Shown in pieces: positions 15,648 to 24,514 of a DNA stretch of 39,102 nt (positions are counted from its first letter, which is position 1; the number at the start of each line of letters is the position of its first letter). The translations under genes were made by a program, and so were the position numbers. The notes beneath the pieces were generated by a model. It had not been told where the DNA came from and ran no database searches. It saw only the letters and a program-made list of their open reading frames with translations. The DNA comes from CG1-02-35-72 sp036170135 (GTDB lineage: Bacteria > Bacteroidota > Bacteroidia > Flavobacteriales > Flavobacteriaceae), in the NCBI GenBank assembly GCA_036170135.1, contig JAVHOP010000075.1:1-39102 (forward strand), read 5' to 3'.

Positions 15648-16729
15648 TGTGTGGGTTTTGAAAACTTATTGCCTATAAAAATACGCAATTGAATCAAAAT
15701 TAAAATAATTTCAAAAAAGAAACCAAAAAATATCAAATCTTTTTCTTGTAATTTTTTTGCCGAAGCATAAAGAATGAGGTAATAAAATAAAAATCTAAGC
15801 CCAATTAACGGCAATATTAACATTGGTTTAAAGGAAAAGATTAATACTAATATCGATAAAATCCAAAACAAAAGTTGGGAGGTATAAAAAAGTCCTAGTA
15901 AAAATTTATGTAGAGGTTTATAATATTGGGCTGTAGAAACGTGGCGTTTTTTTTGATTAAGCCAGTCTTTAAAAGTGGTTTTAGGAATAGATGTTGTAAA
16001 TGAATCTGGTGAAAAACAAGTAGCGGTATTTGCTTTTGTCGCCATCTGATTGATAAACAAATCATCATCACCAGATTTTAATTTCATATGCGCAATAAAA
16101 CCGTTTGCCTCAAAAAACAATGACTTTGTATAAGCCATATTTCTACCAACGCCCATATACGGCGTACCAGCTTTGGCATATCCAAAATATTGAATTGCCG
16201 TTAAAAGTGTTTCATAACGAATTAATTTATTCAAAAAACCATTGGTTTTTTTATAGGCTCCATAACCGATAACAATCTGTTTTTCATTATTAAACTGACT
16301 AACCATAGCACTAATCCAATGGATAGAATTAGGGATACAATCGGCATCAGTAAACAATAAATAATCACAAGATGCCGCTTTTATGCCAAGCGTTAATGCG
16401 AATTTTTTATTACCCCAAAACTGTTCATTTTCTTTGACATCAACTAGTTTAATATGTGGATAAAGCAGTATAAAGCTTTCGATAACTTCGAGGGTGTTAT
16501 CCGATGAGTTATCGTTTATAATTACCAATTCAAAATTGGGATAGTCTTGCTTAAAAAGAATCGGAATCAATTTCTTTAAATTCTTTTCTTCGTTTTTTGC
16601 ACAAATAATAACCGAAACGGGTTTGTTAAAAGCTTTTGTTGTTTTAGGTTTTGCCCAAGAGAAAAAGCTAAAAAATCCTAAGTAATAGCACAGTTGAATT
16701 GCTACTACCAAGTAAAAACTTATGATCAA
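15641..16729 (-). CDS. Membrane-associated family 2 glycosyltransferase
   Basis: A 362-aa protein. An N-terminal hydrophobic helix (about 3-24) is followed by a GT-A domain: VSVIICAKNEEKNLKKLI, VIINDNSSDNT, the metal-binding LFTDADC, SGDDDLFIN, and a QKKRH in the position of the QxxRW-type acceptor motif. Two to three C-terminal membrane helices follow (about 270-350). It probably transfers a sugar from a nucleotide donor to a lipid or glycan at the inner membrane; donor and acceptor are unknown. Carotenoid glycosylation (CrtQ-like) is one known role of related proteins. Its 3' end overlaps the sigma-factor start by 7 bp, implying coupled expression. Confidence 0.88.
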   Translation of the reverse strand: MIISFYLVVAIQLCYYLGFFSFFSWAKPKTTKAFNKPVSVIICAKNEEKNLKKLIPILFKQDYPNFELVIINDNSSDNTLEVIESFILLYPHIKLVDVKENEQFWGNKKFALTLGIKAASCDYLLFTDADCIPNSIHWISAMVSQFNNEKQIVIGYGAYKKTNGFLNKLIRYETLLTAIQYFGYAKAGTPYMGVGRNMAYTKSLFFEANGFIAHMKLKSGDDDLFINQMATKANTATCFSPDSFTTSIPKTTFKDWLNQKKRHVSTAQYYKPLHKFLLGLFYTSQLLFWILSILVLIFSFKPMLILPLIGLRFLFYYLILYASAKKLQEKDLIFFGFFFEIILILIQLRIFIGNKFSKPTHW

Positions 16730-16752
16730 TATGTTTTGTAGTGTATTGATAG

Positions 16753-16938
16753 TTATTTATTTTCGCAATTTTCGGGTAGTTTTCCGCAATAACTACAAGT
16801 TTCTCCTGCTTTGTTTAAGTGCGGGTTTTGACTGGCGCAAGTGCCGGCAAATTTGCCGTCTTTTTTTGCCCATATTTTTATAGCAATGGCAGCAAATGCA
16901 AGGGCGAGCATTCCAATTGTAATTAAGACGAGTTTCAT
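16753..16938 (-). CDS. Small Cys-rich single-pass membrane protein
   Basis: A 61-aa protein. Residues 2-24 form a hydrophobic helix ending in KIWAKKDGKF. The C-terminal part has C34, H40, C48, C51 and C58 (ETCSYCGKLPENC), resembling a small zinc-ribbon or other metal site. A periplasmic location (N-terminal anchor) is likely. I recall similar short proteins in flavobacteria annotated only as membrane or secreted proteins. It is the first gene of a probable operon (23 bp before the glycosyltransferase, then sigma factor and NRAMP-like transporter). A link to metal handling is inference from its cysteines and that context. Confidence 0.7.
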   Translation of the reverse strand: MKLVLITIGMLALAFAAIAIKIWAKKDGKFAGTCASQNPHLNKAGETCSYCGKLPENCENK

Positions 16939-16964
16939 AGATTATTTGTTATTACTATTGATGC

Positions 16965-16972
16965 CAAAATTA
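16965..16972 (-). promoter_or_regulatory. Probable -7 element for the 61-aa/GT2/sigma/NRAMP-like operon
   Basis: Reads TAATTTTG on the minus strand, an exact TAnnTTTG match 26 bp upstream of the start at 16938. It lies just after the EF-G2 terminator hairpin, so the operon has its own promoter. Confidence 0.5.
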
Positions 16973-16976
16973 CAAA

Positions 16977-17010
16977 TAATAAGCCCAACTTTTTAAAGTT
17001 GGGCTTATTA
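16977..17010 (-). terminator. Terminator of the EF-G2 gene
   Basis: A perfect 16-bp inverted repeat (16977-16992 with 16995-17010) around a 2-base loop, core AAGCCCAACTTT/AAAGTTGGGCTT. On the minus strand it starts 5 bp after the EF-G2 stop and is followed by a T-rich tract (TTATTATTTG). It separates EF-G2 from the next operon. Confidence 0.85.
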
Positions 17011-17015
17011 ATTAG

Positions 17016-19127
17016 TTATTCTTCGTTACTTTTTATGAGATCGTTTTGAATGTTTGCAGGTACGGGTTCAAAACTGATGAATTTTGTACTAAACGAAGCT
17101 CTTCCTTGAGTAATAGAACGTAAAGTTGTTGAAAATTTATAGAGTTCGGCTAAGGGTGTTCTGGTAATTATTTGCTGATATTTGCCTAGACTTTCGAGTC
17201 CTAAAATAACAGAACGCCTCGATTGTAAGTCGGTCATGACATTGCCCATCAGTTCTTCAGGAACTTTAACAATAACTTCATTTATGGGTTCCATCAACTT
17301 AGGATTGGCATTTAAAAAAGCGTCCTTAAATGCGTGAGCACCAGCAATTTTAAAAGAGATATCGTTTGAATCTACTGGATGCATTTTACCATCAAACACC
17401 ATCACACGAATATCTCTGGCATAAGATTTTGTTAACGGACCTGTTTCCATAACTTCTAATATTCCCTTCATAATTGACGGTAAATAACGCGCATCAATCA
17501 CACCGCCTACAATACAATTATAAAAAATTAATTTTCCGCCCCAAACTAAATCAATGACTTCTTTACCACGAATATTAAAGCCTTCGGGTTCTGGTATGCC
17601 CTCAAACCAAGGTTCAATTTTAAGGTGGACTTCGCCAAATTGTCCGGCACCTCCAGATTGTTTTTTATGTTTGTAGCTCGCTGTTGCCGAGCGCTGAATG
17701 GTTTCGCGATAAGCCACGCGCGGTTGTTCAAAATTTGCTGTAATGCCAAAATTATTTTTCAAAGTCCAATCTATCATAGCTAGATGAAGTTCCCCTTGGC
17801 AGGATAAAATTTGCTGTTTGAGTTCTTTAGAATAGCTAAAATTAACGGTTGGGTCTTGACTTTCTATTTTTCTTAAAACTTCATTCAATTTTTCATCATC
17901 TTTTTTATCCTGAGCAGATGTAGCTTTTTGAATTCGAGATTCAGGAAAAGTTATTGGTTTTATGGTAATTTTATAATCTATTGGATGTAAAGTATCGTTG
18001 GTTTCGGTAACTTTTAATTTTAGCGTAGCGCCAATATCACCGGCTTTAAGAGATTCTACCAGCTCTCTTTTCTTGCCATCCATAATAAATAATTGGTTTA
18101 AAACTTCAACATCTCCTTTTCTAGAATTTTCGAGTTTATCATTCTGATTTAATGTTCCAGACATCACTTTAAAAAAGCTTATTTTACCCAAATTTGGTTC
18201 ATGAACTGTTTTAAAAATAAAAAGTGTTGTTGGACCTTGAGGATTATATGAAACTTCTTTATTTTCTATACTTAACTGAGGTTTTAAATCGGCTGCAGCC
18301 GGAATAACATTGTCAATAAATCCCATAAGGCGACCGCTTCCCATATCTTTTAAAGCCGACACACAAAAAACCGGGTATAATTCATTATTTAACATGCCAA
18401 TTTTAATGCCTTTGCGCATTTCATCTTCTGTTAAAGTGCCGTTTTCAAAATAGAGTTCCATTAAATTTTCATCATTTTCTGCTGCTTTTTCAATCAATTC
18501 ATTATGGAGTTTATCTGCTAATTCTTTTTGATTAGCCGGAATTTCGAGCTTTTCGGGTTTACCGCCGTCTGGCTTAAATTTATAAAGCTTCATTTTTAGC
18601 ACATCAACAATACCTTGAGCGCCATTTATTAGAATGGGGTATTGAATTTTTAGGGCATTTTTGCCGACTAAATTTTTTAAACTGTTAAAACTTTCTTCAT
18701 AGTTTGCTTTTGGATGGTCAATTTGATTTATTACAAACACCGTAGGTTTATTAAAGCGGTCTATGTAATTCCAAATAATTTCGGTACCAACTTCAGCGCC
18801 ATACTGGGCATTTATCAACATAATCACACTATCGGCAACGTGCATGGTAGAAGCGATTTCTCCAATAAAATCATCTAAACCAGGTGTGTCAATAATGTTA
18901 ATTTTGTAATTGCGCCATTCGGTATGTAAAGGTGTTGCATAAATTGAAGACTGGCGTTCTTGCTCGATGATTTGGTAATCTGACACGGTATTTTTTTCTT
19001 CAACACTACCGCGTCTAGCCAGAAGTCCGGCTTCAAAAAGCATGGTTTCTGCCAATGTTGTTTTTCCGCTATTATGAGCGCCAACAAAGGCAATGTTTTT
19101 AATGAATTTATCATCATATACCTTCAT
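17016..19127 (-). CDS. EF-G2-type elongation factor G paralogue with altered GTPase motifs
   Basis: A 703-aa five-domain translational GTPase of the EF-G-like class. G1 is GAHNSGKT (16-23). G3 is DTPGLDD (80-86), with Leu84 where EF-G has its catalytic His (DTPGH). G4 is NQID instead of NKxD. The switch I segment is EQERQSSI where EF-G has EQERGITI, so the Mg-binding Thr becomes Ser. Domains II-V are present (SYKHKKQSGGAGQFGEVHLKIEP is the domain IV start). It closely resembles, from memory, the Bacteroides EF-G2 reported to support translocation without GTP hydrolysis and to aid gut colonisation. It is probably a ribosomal translocase for energy-poor conditions. It stands alone, with its own terminator. 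Confidence 0.88.
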   Translation of the reverse strand: MKVYDDKFIKNIAFVGAHNSGKTTLAETMLFEAGLLARRGSVEEKNTVSDYQIIEQERQSSIYATPLHTEWRNYKINIIDTPGLDDFIGEIASTMHVADSVIMLINAQYGAEVGTEIIWNYIDRFNKPTVFVINQIDHPKANYEESFNSLKNLVGKNALKIQYPILINGAQGIVDVLKMKLYKFKPDGGKPEKLEIPANQKELADKLHNELIEKAAENDENLMELYFENGTLTEDEMRKGIKIGMLNNELYPVFCVSALKDMGSGRLMGFIDNVIPAAADLKPQLSIENKEVSYNPQGPTTLFIFKTVHEPNLGKISFFKVMSGTLNQNDKLENSRKGDVEVLNQLFIMDGKKRELVESLKAGDIGATLKLKVTETNDTLHPIDYKITIKPITFPESRIQKATSAQDKKDDEKLNEVLRKIESQDPTVNFSYSKELKQQILSCQGELHLAMIDWTLKNNFGITANFEQPRVAYRETIQRSATASYKHKKQSGGAGQFGEVHLKIEPWFEGIPEPEGFNIRGKEVIDLVWGGKLIFYNCIVGGVIDARYLPSIMKGILEVMETGPLTKSYARDIRVMVFDGKMHPVDSNDISFKIAGAHAFKDAFLNANPKLMEPINEVIVKVPEELMGNVMTDLQSRRSVILGLESLGKYQQIITRTPLAELYKFSTTLRSITQGRASFSTKFISFEPVPANIQNDLIKSNEE

Positions 19128-19221
19128 AATTTGAAAATTTAAAGTTTATAATGCTTAAAATTACAAAATATGAAAATAAAATAAATGATTTATGTTAGGA
19201 AAGTAACAAAAAACTTAAAAT

Positions 19222-20760
19222 TTACTGCAATGAAATTACTTTTATTTCAACGCGTTGGTTTAAAAGTTTAGCTTGATTGGTATTTGAGGTATCTATTGGA
19301 CGACTTTTACCGTAGCCTTGAAAGGTAATTTGACTTTTTGAAATACCTTTGTCAAATAAATAGTACGCTACATTTTTGGCGCGATTAGTTGATAGCGATT
19401 GGGCGTAATCATCTGGAGGCAATGTGTTTGTATGTCCGCCAATTTCAATTTTGATTTCAGGATTTTGTTTTAAAAATTTGAATAATTCCATTAAGGTTCG
19501 CTTGGCTTCTCTTGTTAATTCATACGAATCGGGTTCAAAATACAAATTTGGCAAAGCAAAACGCTGTCCGACTTTTAGCTGATTTGATTTGATGTTTTTT
19601 GAATTGAAATCTTCACTCTTTTCAACTTTTAAAACCTTGGTTAAGTCCTCTTTGTAAATTGGTTCTTGACGTATATTTGTTTGGATTTTTGCTTTATTGT
19701 CAACTTTATTAGAAATTAATTGAGAGTCATTTTGATTTTTAACATCGGTCTGATTAATTATATTAATTAGATTGTTGTGTTGGTAAAAATTTGGAGAAGC
19801 ATAAGCAACAGTTGTTTTAACATTTTTTAATAAGGCTTTATTCAACACAAATTTTCCTTTAGAACAATCTACATCAAAATCAGGTTCAGCAATTTCAAGG
19901 TTATTGATGTTTTTATAAAATTCCTTAGCATTTTGACGCTCTAAATTAAAGGTCAAATGGTCAATATTTGGCGTGTTTATCGTAACTTGAGAACTGTCGG
20001 CGTTATAGCTAAAATCGGCATATTTTAAAATGGCTTTTTTAGTAGCAACGTTTTGAATAGCTTGATTTTTAAACTGACTTGTAACAAAAGCTAAAGAATC
20101 TTTTATGCGATTATTAAATTCTAATGTGGTTTCAAACATCCCTTTTGCAGACCAAGTTTCAATACTTTTAGTAAAGTAGTTATTGACATCTTCGCACGGA
20201 CTAGACATGTCTAATGATCCCAAAGCAGCAATGGCATCAATGTCGGCACCAAAGCGTTTATTTGGTTTGTAATTTGTCATTAAATCAGTTAACCTTACAA
20301 AATAAAATTTGTCGTAAGTTTGAACGAAATCGCTAATATCTATCGATGCCGAAATGTCATTAACAATGCCAACATTGATCCAATCTTTATTATTTTTAGA
20401 TATTTCAACTTGAGTGGGTTCAAAAGAACCACCAACTTCAAAAATATATAAATCGGGTCCAACAACATCAATTAGTGCATTATCGATAAACTGCACTGTA
20501 ACACTCGCCCCATATCCTAAGGCATACATATTTGAATCAGGTTGACCGATAAGATAGTCCTCTTTTGTAAAAAACCTAGAAGCAGCAGGGTCTCCTGGAG
20601 TGGCATCAACTAATTTATCGGCAAAAGCCAAAACGCCTTGCGGAACATTAACTTTGTGTTCGCGCCAATCAAAATAGTAATTTCTTTGCGCTTGCATAGA
20701 TGCTGAAATCAAACAAATTAACAGTGCAATGAGTTTTTTTGTAAGGCTATTGTTGCGCAT
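19222..20760 (-). CDS. OmpA-family outer-membrane protein with N-terminal beta-sandwich domain
   Basis: A 512-aa protein starting at the ATG at 20760; an in-frame TTG 9 bp upstream is less likely. The signal peptide ends near SMQAQ. Residues about 25-190 form a jelly-roll-like domain (FTKEDYLIGQPDSNMYALG, GPDLYIFEVGG, VEISKNNKDWINVG, RFGADIDAIAALGS). About 190 residues of low-complexity polar linker follow. The last 115 residues are an OmpA C-terminal peptidoglycan-binding domain (FEPDSYELT, GGHTN, LSTNRAKNVAYYL, GYGKSRPID, NQRVEIKV). The Asp that binds diaminopimelate in OmpA (GYTD) is Asn here, while the partner Arg at +15 is kept. It likely ties the outer membrane to peptidoglycan. It is 46 bp after murB. 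Confidence 0.85.
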   Translation of the reverse strand: MRNNSLTKKLIALLICLISASMQAQRNYYFDWREHKVNVPQGVLAFADKLVDATPGDPAASRFFTKEDYLIGQPDSNMYALGYGASVTVQFIDNALIDVVGPDLYIFEVGGSFEPTQVEISKNNKDWINVGIVNDISASIDISDFVQTYDKFYFVRLTDLMTNYKPNKRFGADIDAIAALGSLDMSSPCEDVNNYFTKSIETWSAKGMFETTLEFNNRIKDSLAFVTSQFKNQAIQNVATKKAILKYADFSYNADSSQVTINTPNIDHLTFNLERQNAKEFYKNINNLEIAEPDFDVDCSKGKFVLNKALLKNVKTTVAYASPNFYQHNNLINIINQTDVKNQNDSQLISNKVDNKAKIQTNIRQEPIYKEDLTKVLKVEKSEDFNSKNIKSNQLKVGQRFALPNLYFEPDSYELTREAKRTLMELFKFLKQNPEIKIEIGGHTNTLPPDDYAQSLSTNRAKNVAYYLFDKGISKSQITFQGYGKSRPIDTSNTNQAKLLNQRVEIKVISLQ

Positions 20761-20806
20761 TAAATGCAAGTTTTTTTTTAGTTAAATGTAAAAGTAAAAA
20801 ATAAAA

Positions 20807-21817
20807 TTAAGAAAAGACATTGACTTCAATATCTAAATCAATTTTAAAAATTTCTTTAACTGATTGTTGAATGGCTTTTGCTAAAAATAAAATGGCACTG
20901 CCGGTGGCATTTCCATAGTTTACAAGCACTAAAGCTTGTTGATGATGCACACCCGCATCGCCTATGCGTTTTCCTTTAAATCCGCATTGTTCTATTAGCC
21001 AACCGGCGGGAATTTTAAACTGATTTTCGTTGAGCTTATAAAAAGGCAGGTTTGGATAGGTTTTCTGCAAATTGGCAAAAAGAGCCAAATCAATTACCGG
21101 ATTTTTAAAAAAACTACCGCTGTTGCCAATTTCTTTTGGGTCGGGTAATTTTGAACGCCTAATTTTTATAACGGCTTGGCTTATTTGTAATAAACTTGGT
21201 TTTGCAATTCCAGTTAATTCTGATTTTAGCGCACCATAATCTAAGTTGAGATGGTGTTGTAAAGTAGTTAATTTAAAGGTAACTTTTGTGATAACAAATT
21301 GACTTTTTACCTTATTTTTAAAAATGGAATCGCGATAGCCAAATTGACAATCGGCGTTTGAGAAAATGACTGTTTTTTTGGTTTTAATTTCTAGAGCCTC
21401 AACTTGGTAAATGGCATCTTTAACTTCGGCACCATAAGCGCCAATATTCTGAATAGGACAGGCGCCAACAGTTCCCGGAATAAGTGCTAAATTTTCTAAG
21501 CCTCCATAATTTTTAGCAATGCACCACAACACAAAATCATGCCAATTTTCGCTCGCCATAGCACTAATTAAGACGCTGTTTGGCTCGTTGCTGATTTCGG
21601 TCTTAGCAATGCCTTTTAAATTGAGTTTTATAACCGGAATATCTAAGTCTTTTGTGAGTAACATATTGCTGCCACCGCCCAAAATTAAGCAGTTTGGATA
21701 TTGACTTAAAGCTTGTTGTAATGCTTGTTCAGATTCGATTTTAGCAAATTTTTTAGCCCTGACATCAATACCAAAAGTATTATAAGGTTTTAGTGATATG
21801 TTATCTAAAAATAACAT
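20807..21817 (-). CDS. murB: UDP-N-acetylenolpyruvoylglucosamine reductase
   Basis: A 336-aa FAD enzyme that reduces UDP-GlcNAc-enolpyruvate to UDP-MurNAc with NADPH, the second committed step of peptidoglycan synthesis. The FAD-binding motif LILGGGSNMLLT is near residue 45. IPGTVGACPIQNIGAYGAEV follows, then FGYRDSIFK with the Tyr/Arg pair, and the catalytic-Ser segment GNSGSFFKNPVI. A full-length C-terminal domain is present, typical of type I MurB. The start codon shares one base with the stop of the upstream aminotransferase gene (TAATG), so the two are translationally coupled. Confidence 0.96.
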   Translation of the reverse strand: MLFLDNISLKPYNTFGIDVRAKKFAKIESEQALQQALSQYPNCLILGGGSNMLLTKDLDIPVIKLNLKGIAKTEISNEPNSVLISAMASENWHDFVLWCIAKNYGGLENLALIPGTVGACPIQNIGAYGAEVKDAIYQVEALEIKTKKTVIFSNADCQFGYRDSIFKNKVKSQFVITKVTFKLTTLQHHLNLDYGALKSELTGIAKPSLLQISQAVIKIRRSKLPDPKEIGNSGSFFKNPVIDLALFANLQKTYPNLPFYKLNENQFKIPAGWLIEQCGFKGKRIGDAGVHHQQALVLVNYGNATGSAILFLAKAIQQSVKEIFKIDLDIEVNVFS

Positions 21818-23007
21818 TAAAACGGATAAACTTTTAAGGCGGCATCTAATACTTTTACGGCACTCAATAAATCTTCTTTTTTAAGCACATAAGCAATGCG
21901 GACTTGGTTTTTGCCGAGCCCTTTTGTAGAATAAAATCCGCTGGCAGGCGCAACCATAACCGTTTCTCCGTTAAGGTTAAAATCTTCTAAAAGCCATTGA
22001 GCAAAGTGGTCGGAATCTTTTACAGGAAGTTGCGCAATACAATAAAAAGCGCCTTTTGGCATACTTACTTTAACCCCTTTGAGCTTTTGCAAAGCGGCAA
22101 TTAATGTATTTCGCCTATCGACGTATTCGGCTTTAACGGCATCAAAATAATCTGTTGTAGTTTCTAAAGCTGCTTCACTGGCAATTTGCGCATAGGTTGG
22201 CGGACTCAATCGTGCTTGGGCAAATTTTAATACTGTTTTTAGTAATTCTTTATTTCGGGTAACAATACAACCAATTCTGGCGCCACACATACTGTAGCGT
22301 TTTGAAACTGAATCAATCATAATGGCATGCTGGTCTAAACCAGTTTCGGTCATTATTGAGTAAAATTCTAAACCATCGTAAACAAACTCTCGGTAAACTT
22401 CGTCGGCAATTAAATAAATATCGTATTTAAGAACGAGTGCTTTTAATTGTTGTATTTCTTCTTTAGTATAAATATAACCTGTCGGATTACCGGGATTGCA
22501 AATTAAAATTCCTTTAGTTTTAGAGGTAATTAATTTTTCAAAATCGGCAATAGGAGGCAAGGCAAATCCGTTGTCAATCGAAGAATTTACGGGGACTACT
22601 TGAACGCCATTTAGAGTTGAAAATCCGTTGTAATTTGCATAAAAAGGTTCGGGAATTATAATTTCATCGCCCGGATCGGCAATACTTCCAATGGTAATAA
22701 TGAGGGCTTCAGAACCTCCCGTGGTAATTATGATTTCGTTGGCACTGACATTGATATTTTGCTTTGTATAAAAATCGGCAAGTTTTCCACGATAAGCGTC
22801 AGAACCTTCAGACCGACTGTAAGCTAAAACTTCGATGGTGTTATTTTTAACGGCATCTAAAGCAACTTGAGGCGTTTTAATATCGGGTTGACCGATATTT
22901 AGATGAAAAACTTTAAGTCCTCTTTTCTTGGCGGCTTCGGCATAAGGAACTAATTTTCTAATAGGTGATTCTGGCATAGACTGCCCTTTAAGTGATATTT
23001 TTGGCAT
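21817..23007 (-). CDS. PLP-dependent aminotransferase, aspartate aminotransferase-like (class I/II)
   Basis: A 396-aa fold-type I aminotransferase. Visible motifs are LNIGQPDIKTP, the PLP phosphate site TTGGSEALIITI, GILICNPGNPTGYIY, the Asp/Tyr pair in YLIADEVYREFVYDG, the Schiff-base lysine in DSVSKRYSMCGARIG, and the substrate-carboxylate arginine in KNQVRIAYVL. Members of this subgroup usually transfer amino groups between aspartate, aromatic or similar amino acids and 2-oxoglutarate; the exact substrate is not certain from sequence. It overlaps the murB start by 1 bp and is the first gene of the aminotransferase-murB-OmpA run. Confidence 0.9.
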   Translation of the reverse strand: MPKISLKGQSMPESPIRKLVPYAEAAKKRGLKVFHLNIGQPDIKTPQVALDAVKNNTIEVLAYSRSEGSDAYRGKLADFYTKQNINVSANEIIITTGGSEALIITIGSIADPGDEIIIPEPFYANYNGFSTLNGVQVVPVNSSIDNGFALPPIADFEKLITSKTKGILICNPGNPTGYIYTKEEIQQLKALVLKYDIYLIADEVYREFVYDGLEFYSIMTETGLDQHAIMIDSVSKRYSMCGARIGCIVTRNKELLKTVLKFAQARLSPPTYAQIASEAALETTTDYFDAVKAEYVDRRNTLIAALQKLKGVKVSMPKGAFYCIAQLPVKDSDHFAQWLLEDFNLNGETVMVAPASGFYSTKGLGKNQVRIAYVLKKEDLLSAVKVLDAALKVYPF

Positions 23008-23127
23008 GAATTATGAGTTTGTTTTGTTGTGCAAAATTGCAAAATATAATTTTAAGAAGTCTCAAAAAAACCAATTATTTGAGTTGTTAAATTTTTGTCA
23101 AATATTTTTTTTAGACGTAACATATAC

Positions 23128-23135
23128 TATATTTG
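23128..23135 (+). promoter_or_regulatory. Probable -7 element for the aspartyl protease gene
   Basis: TATATTTG is an exact TAnnTTTG match. It ends 12 bp before the ATG at 23148, implying a very short leader. It overlaps an in-frame TTG at 23133, which argues that TTG is not the start. Confidence 0.5.
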
Positions 23136-23147
23136 AGTGTTTTAGAA

Positions 23148-24512
23148 ATGTACGCTAACCGAAACAAATTGAAATTTAGAATTGCTGTTATTATTGCAAG
23201 CTTATTTTTTGGCCAAATTATTTTGGCTCAGGATTCATTTTCTATTATCGATAAGTCAAATAAATATATTTTACCATTTAAAATGGTAAATAATTTAATG
23301 GTAATTCCTGTTGAAGTCAATGGTAAAAAATTATCTTTTTTATTAGATACAGGCGTATCTAATACCGTGATTTTAAATATCAAGGTTACCGATTCTCTAA
23401 AATTGCGAAATACAGAAAAAATTAAAATTCAAGGTTTAGGCGTAGGTGAATTTGTGGATGCCATAAAATCAACTCATAATGTTATCAATATTGGTAAAAA
23501 TATTATAAATAAAGGCCATAAAATATTTTTAATTTTAGATGGTGGTATCAATCTTTCCAATAGAATTGGAGAAGAAATCCACGGTATTATTGGCGGTGAT
23601 TTGTTTAAAGATTTTATCGTTAAAATAAATTACAGTTCAAAAAAAATAACTTTTTATAATCCTGAAACATATCGTTATAAAGCTTGTAAAAAATGTGAAA
23701 TGATACCCTTGAGTTTTATTGCTGATAAACCTTATATTAATGTGATAGCTAATTTTTCTGATACCACTAAAATTAATACGAAGTTATTGATTGACACCGG
23801 TGGAAGTGATGCGCTTTGGTTATTTGAAAACAAAGAGGCTCAGGTTCAAGTGCCACAAAAGTACTTTTATGATTATCTTGGGCAAGGTTTAAATGGTAAT
23901 ATTTACGGAAAACGCAGCCGTATTAAAAGTCTAAGTATTGGTCAGTTTTTGTTAAAAGACATCACGGTATCATTCCCCGATACCTTGTCGTTATCACCAT
24001 CCATGCGACATTACAGTAGGCGAGGGACCATAGGTTCCGAAACACTGAAGCGTTTTCATCTCCTTATCGATTATCCAAACAAAAAAATAACTTTTATTAA
24101 GAATGCAAGATTTTTTAGCGAGGAATTTAACTACAATATGAGTGGCATTGAAGTTGCCTATAATGGACAAATGTTGGTGAGCGAAAAAGTTATAAAAGAT
24201 TATCAATCAACTTCTGGCAATAAAGTGTCAAATGCAGAAAAGGGAATAACTATTGATTATGAATATAGCTATGTTTTAAGTTTAAAACCGTCTATTCAAG
24301 TTACCGATGTTAGAAAAGATTCACCAGCCGAAATAGCTGGCGTTCAAGTTGGTGACTACTTATTAGAAGTTAATGGAAAACTTATTTATACCTATACCAT
24401 CCAAGATTTAATGAGCCTATTTTACGAAAAAGAAGGGCGCGATATCAAATTATTGGTCGATAGAAATGGCGTCCGATTTGTCTTTTATTTTAAACTCAAA
24501 AAGATATTGTAA
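23148..24512 (+). CDS. Secreted aspartyl protease-family protein with C-terminal PDZ domain
   Basis: A 454-aa protein starting at the ATG at 23148; an in-frame TTG 15 bp upstream lies inside the -7 box. An N-terminal signal peptide ends near IILAQ (residue 28). Two retropepsin/pepsin-type active-site motifs are present: LLDTGVSNTVI with Asp67 and LIDTGGSDALW with Asp216. Both aspartates are intact, so a two-lobed active enzyme is plausible. The C-terminus (about 385-450) is a PDZ-like domain (VRKDSPAEIAGVQVGDYLLEVNGKLI). It is probably periplasmic or surface-exposed, acting on peptides or misfolded proteins; the substrate is unknown. It is convergent with the DUF1573 gene with only 2 bp between stops and no terminator. 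Confidence 0.88.
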   Translation: MYANRNKLKFRIAVIIASLFFGQIILAQDSFSIIDKSNKYILPFKMVNNLMVIPVEVNGKKLSFLLDTGVSNTVILNIKVTDSLKLRNTEKIKIQGLGVGEFVDAIKSTHNVINIGKNIINKGHKIFLILDGGINLSNRIGEEIHGIIGGDLFKDFIVKINYSSKKITFYNPETYRYKACKKCEMIPLSFIADKPYINVIANFSDTTKINTKLLIDTGGSDALWLFENKEAQVQVPQKYFYDYLGQGLNGNIYGKRSRIKSLSIGQFLLKDITVSFPDTLSLSPSMRHYSRRGTIGSETLKRFHLLIDYPNKKITFIKNARFFSEEFNYNMSGIEVAYNGQMLVSEKVIKDYQSTSGNKVSNAEKGITIDYEYSYVLSLKPSIQVTDVRKDSPAEIAGVQVGDYLLEVNGKLIYTYTIQDLMSLFYEKEGRDIKLLVDRNGVRFVFYFKLKKIL

Positions 24513-24514
24513 AC

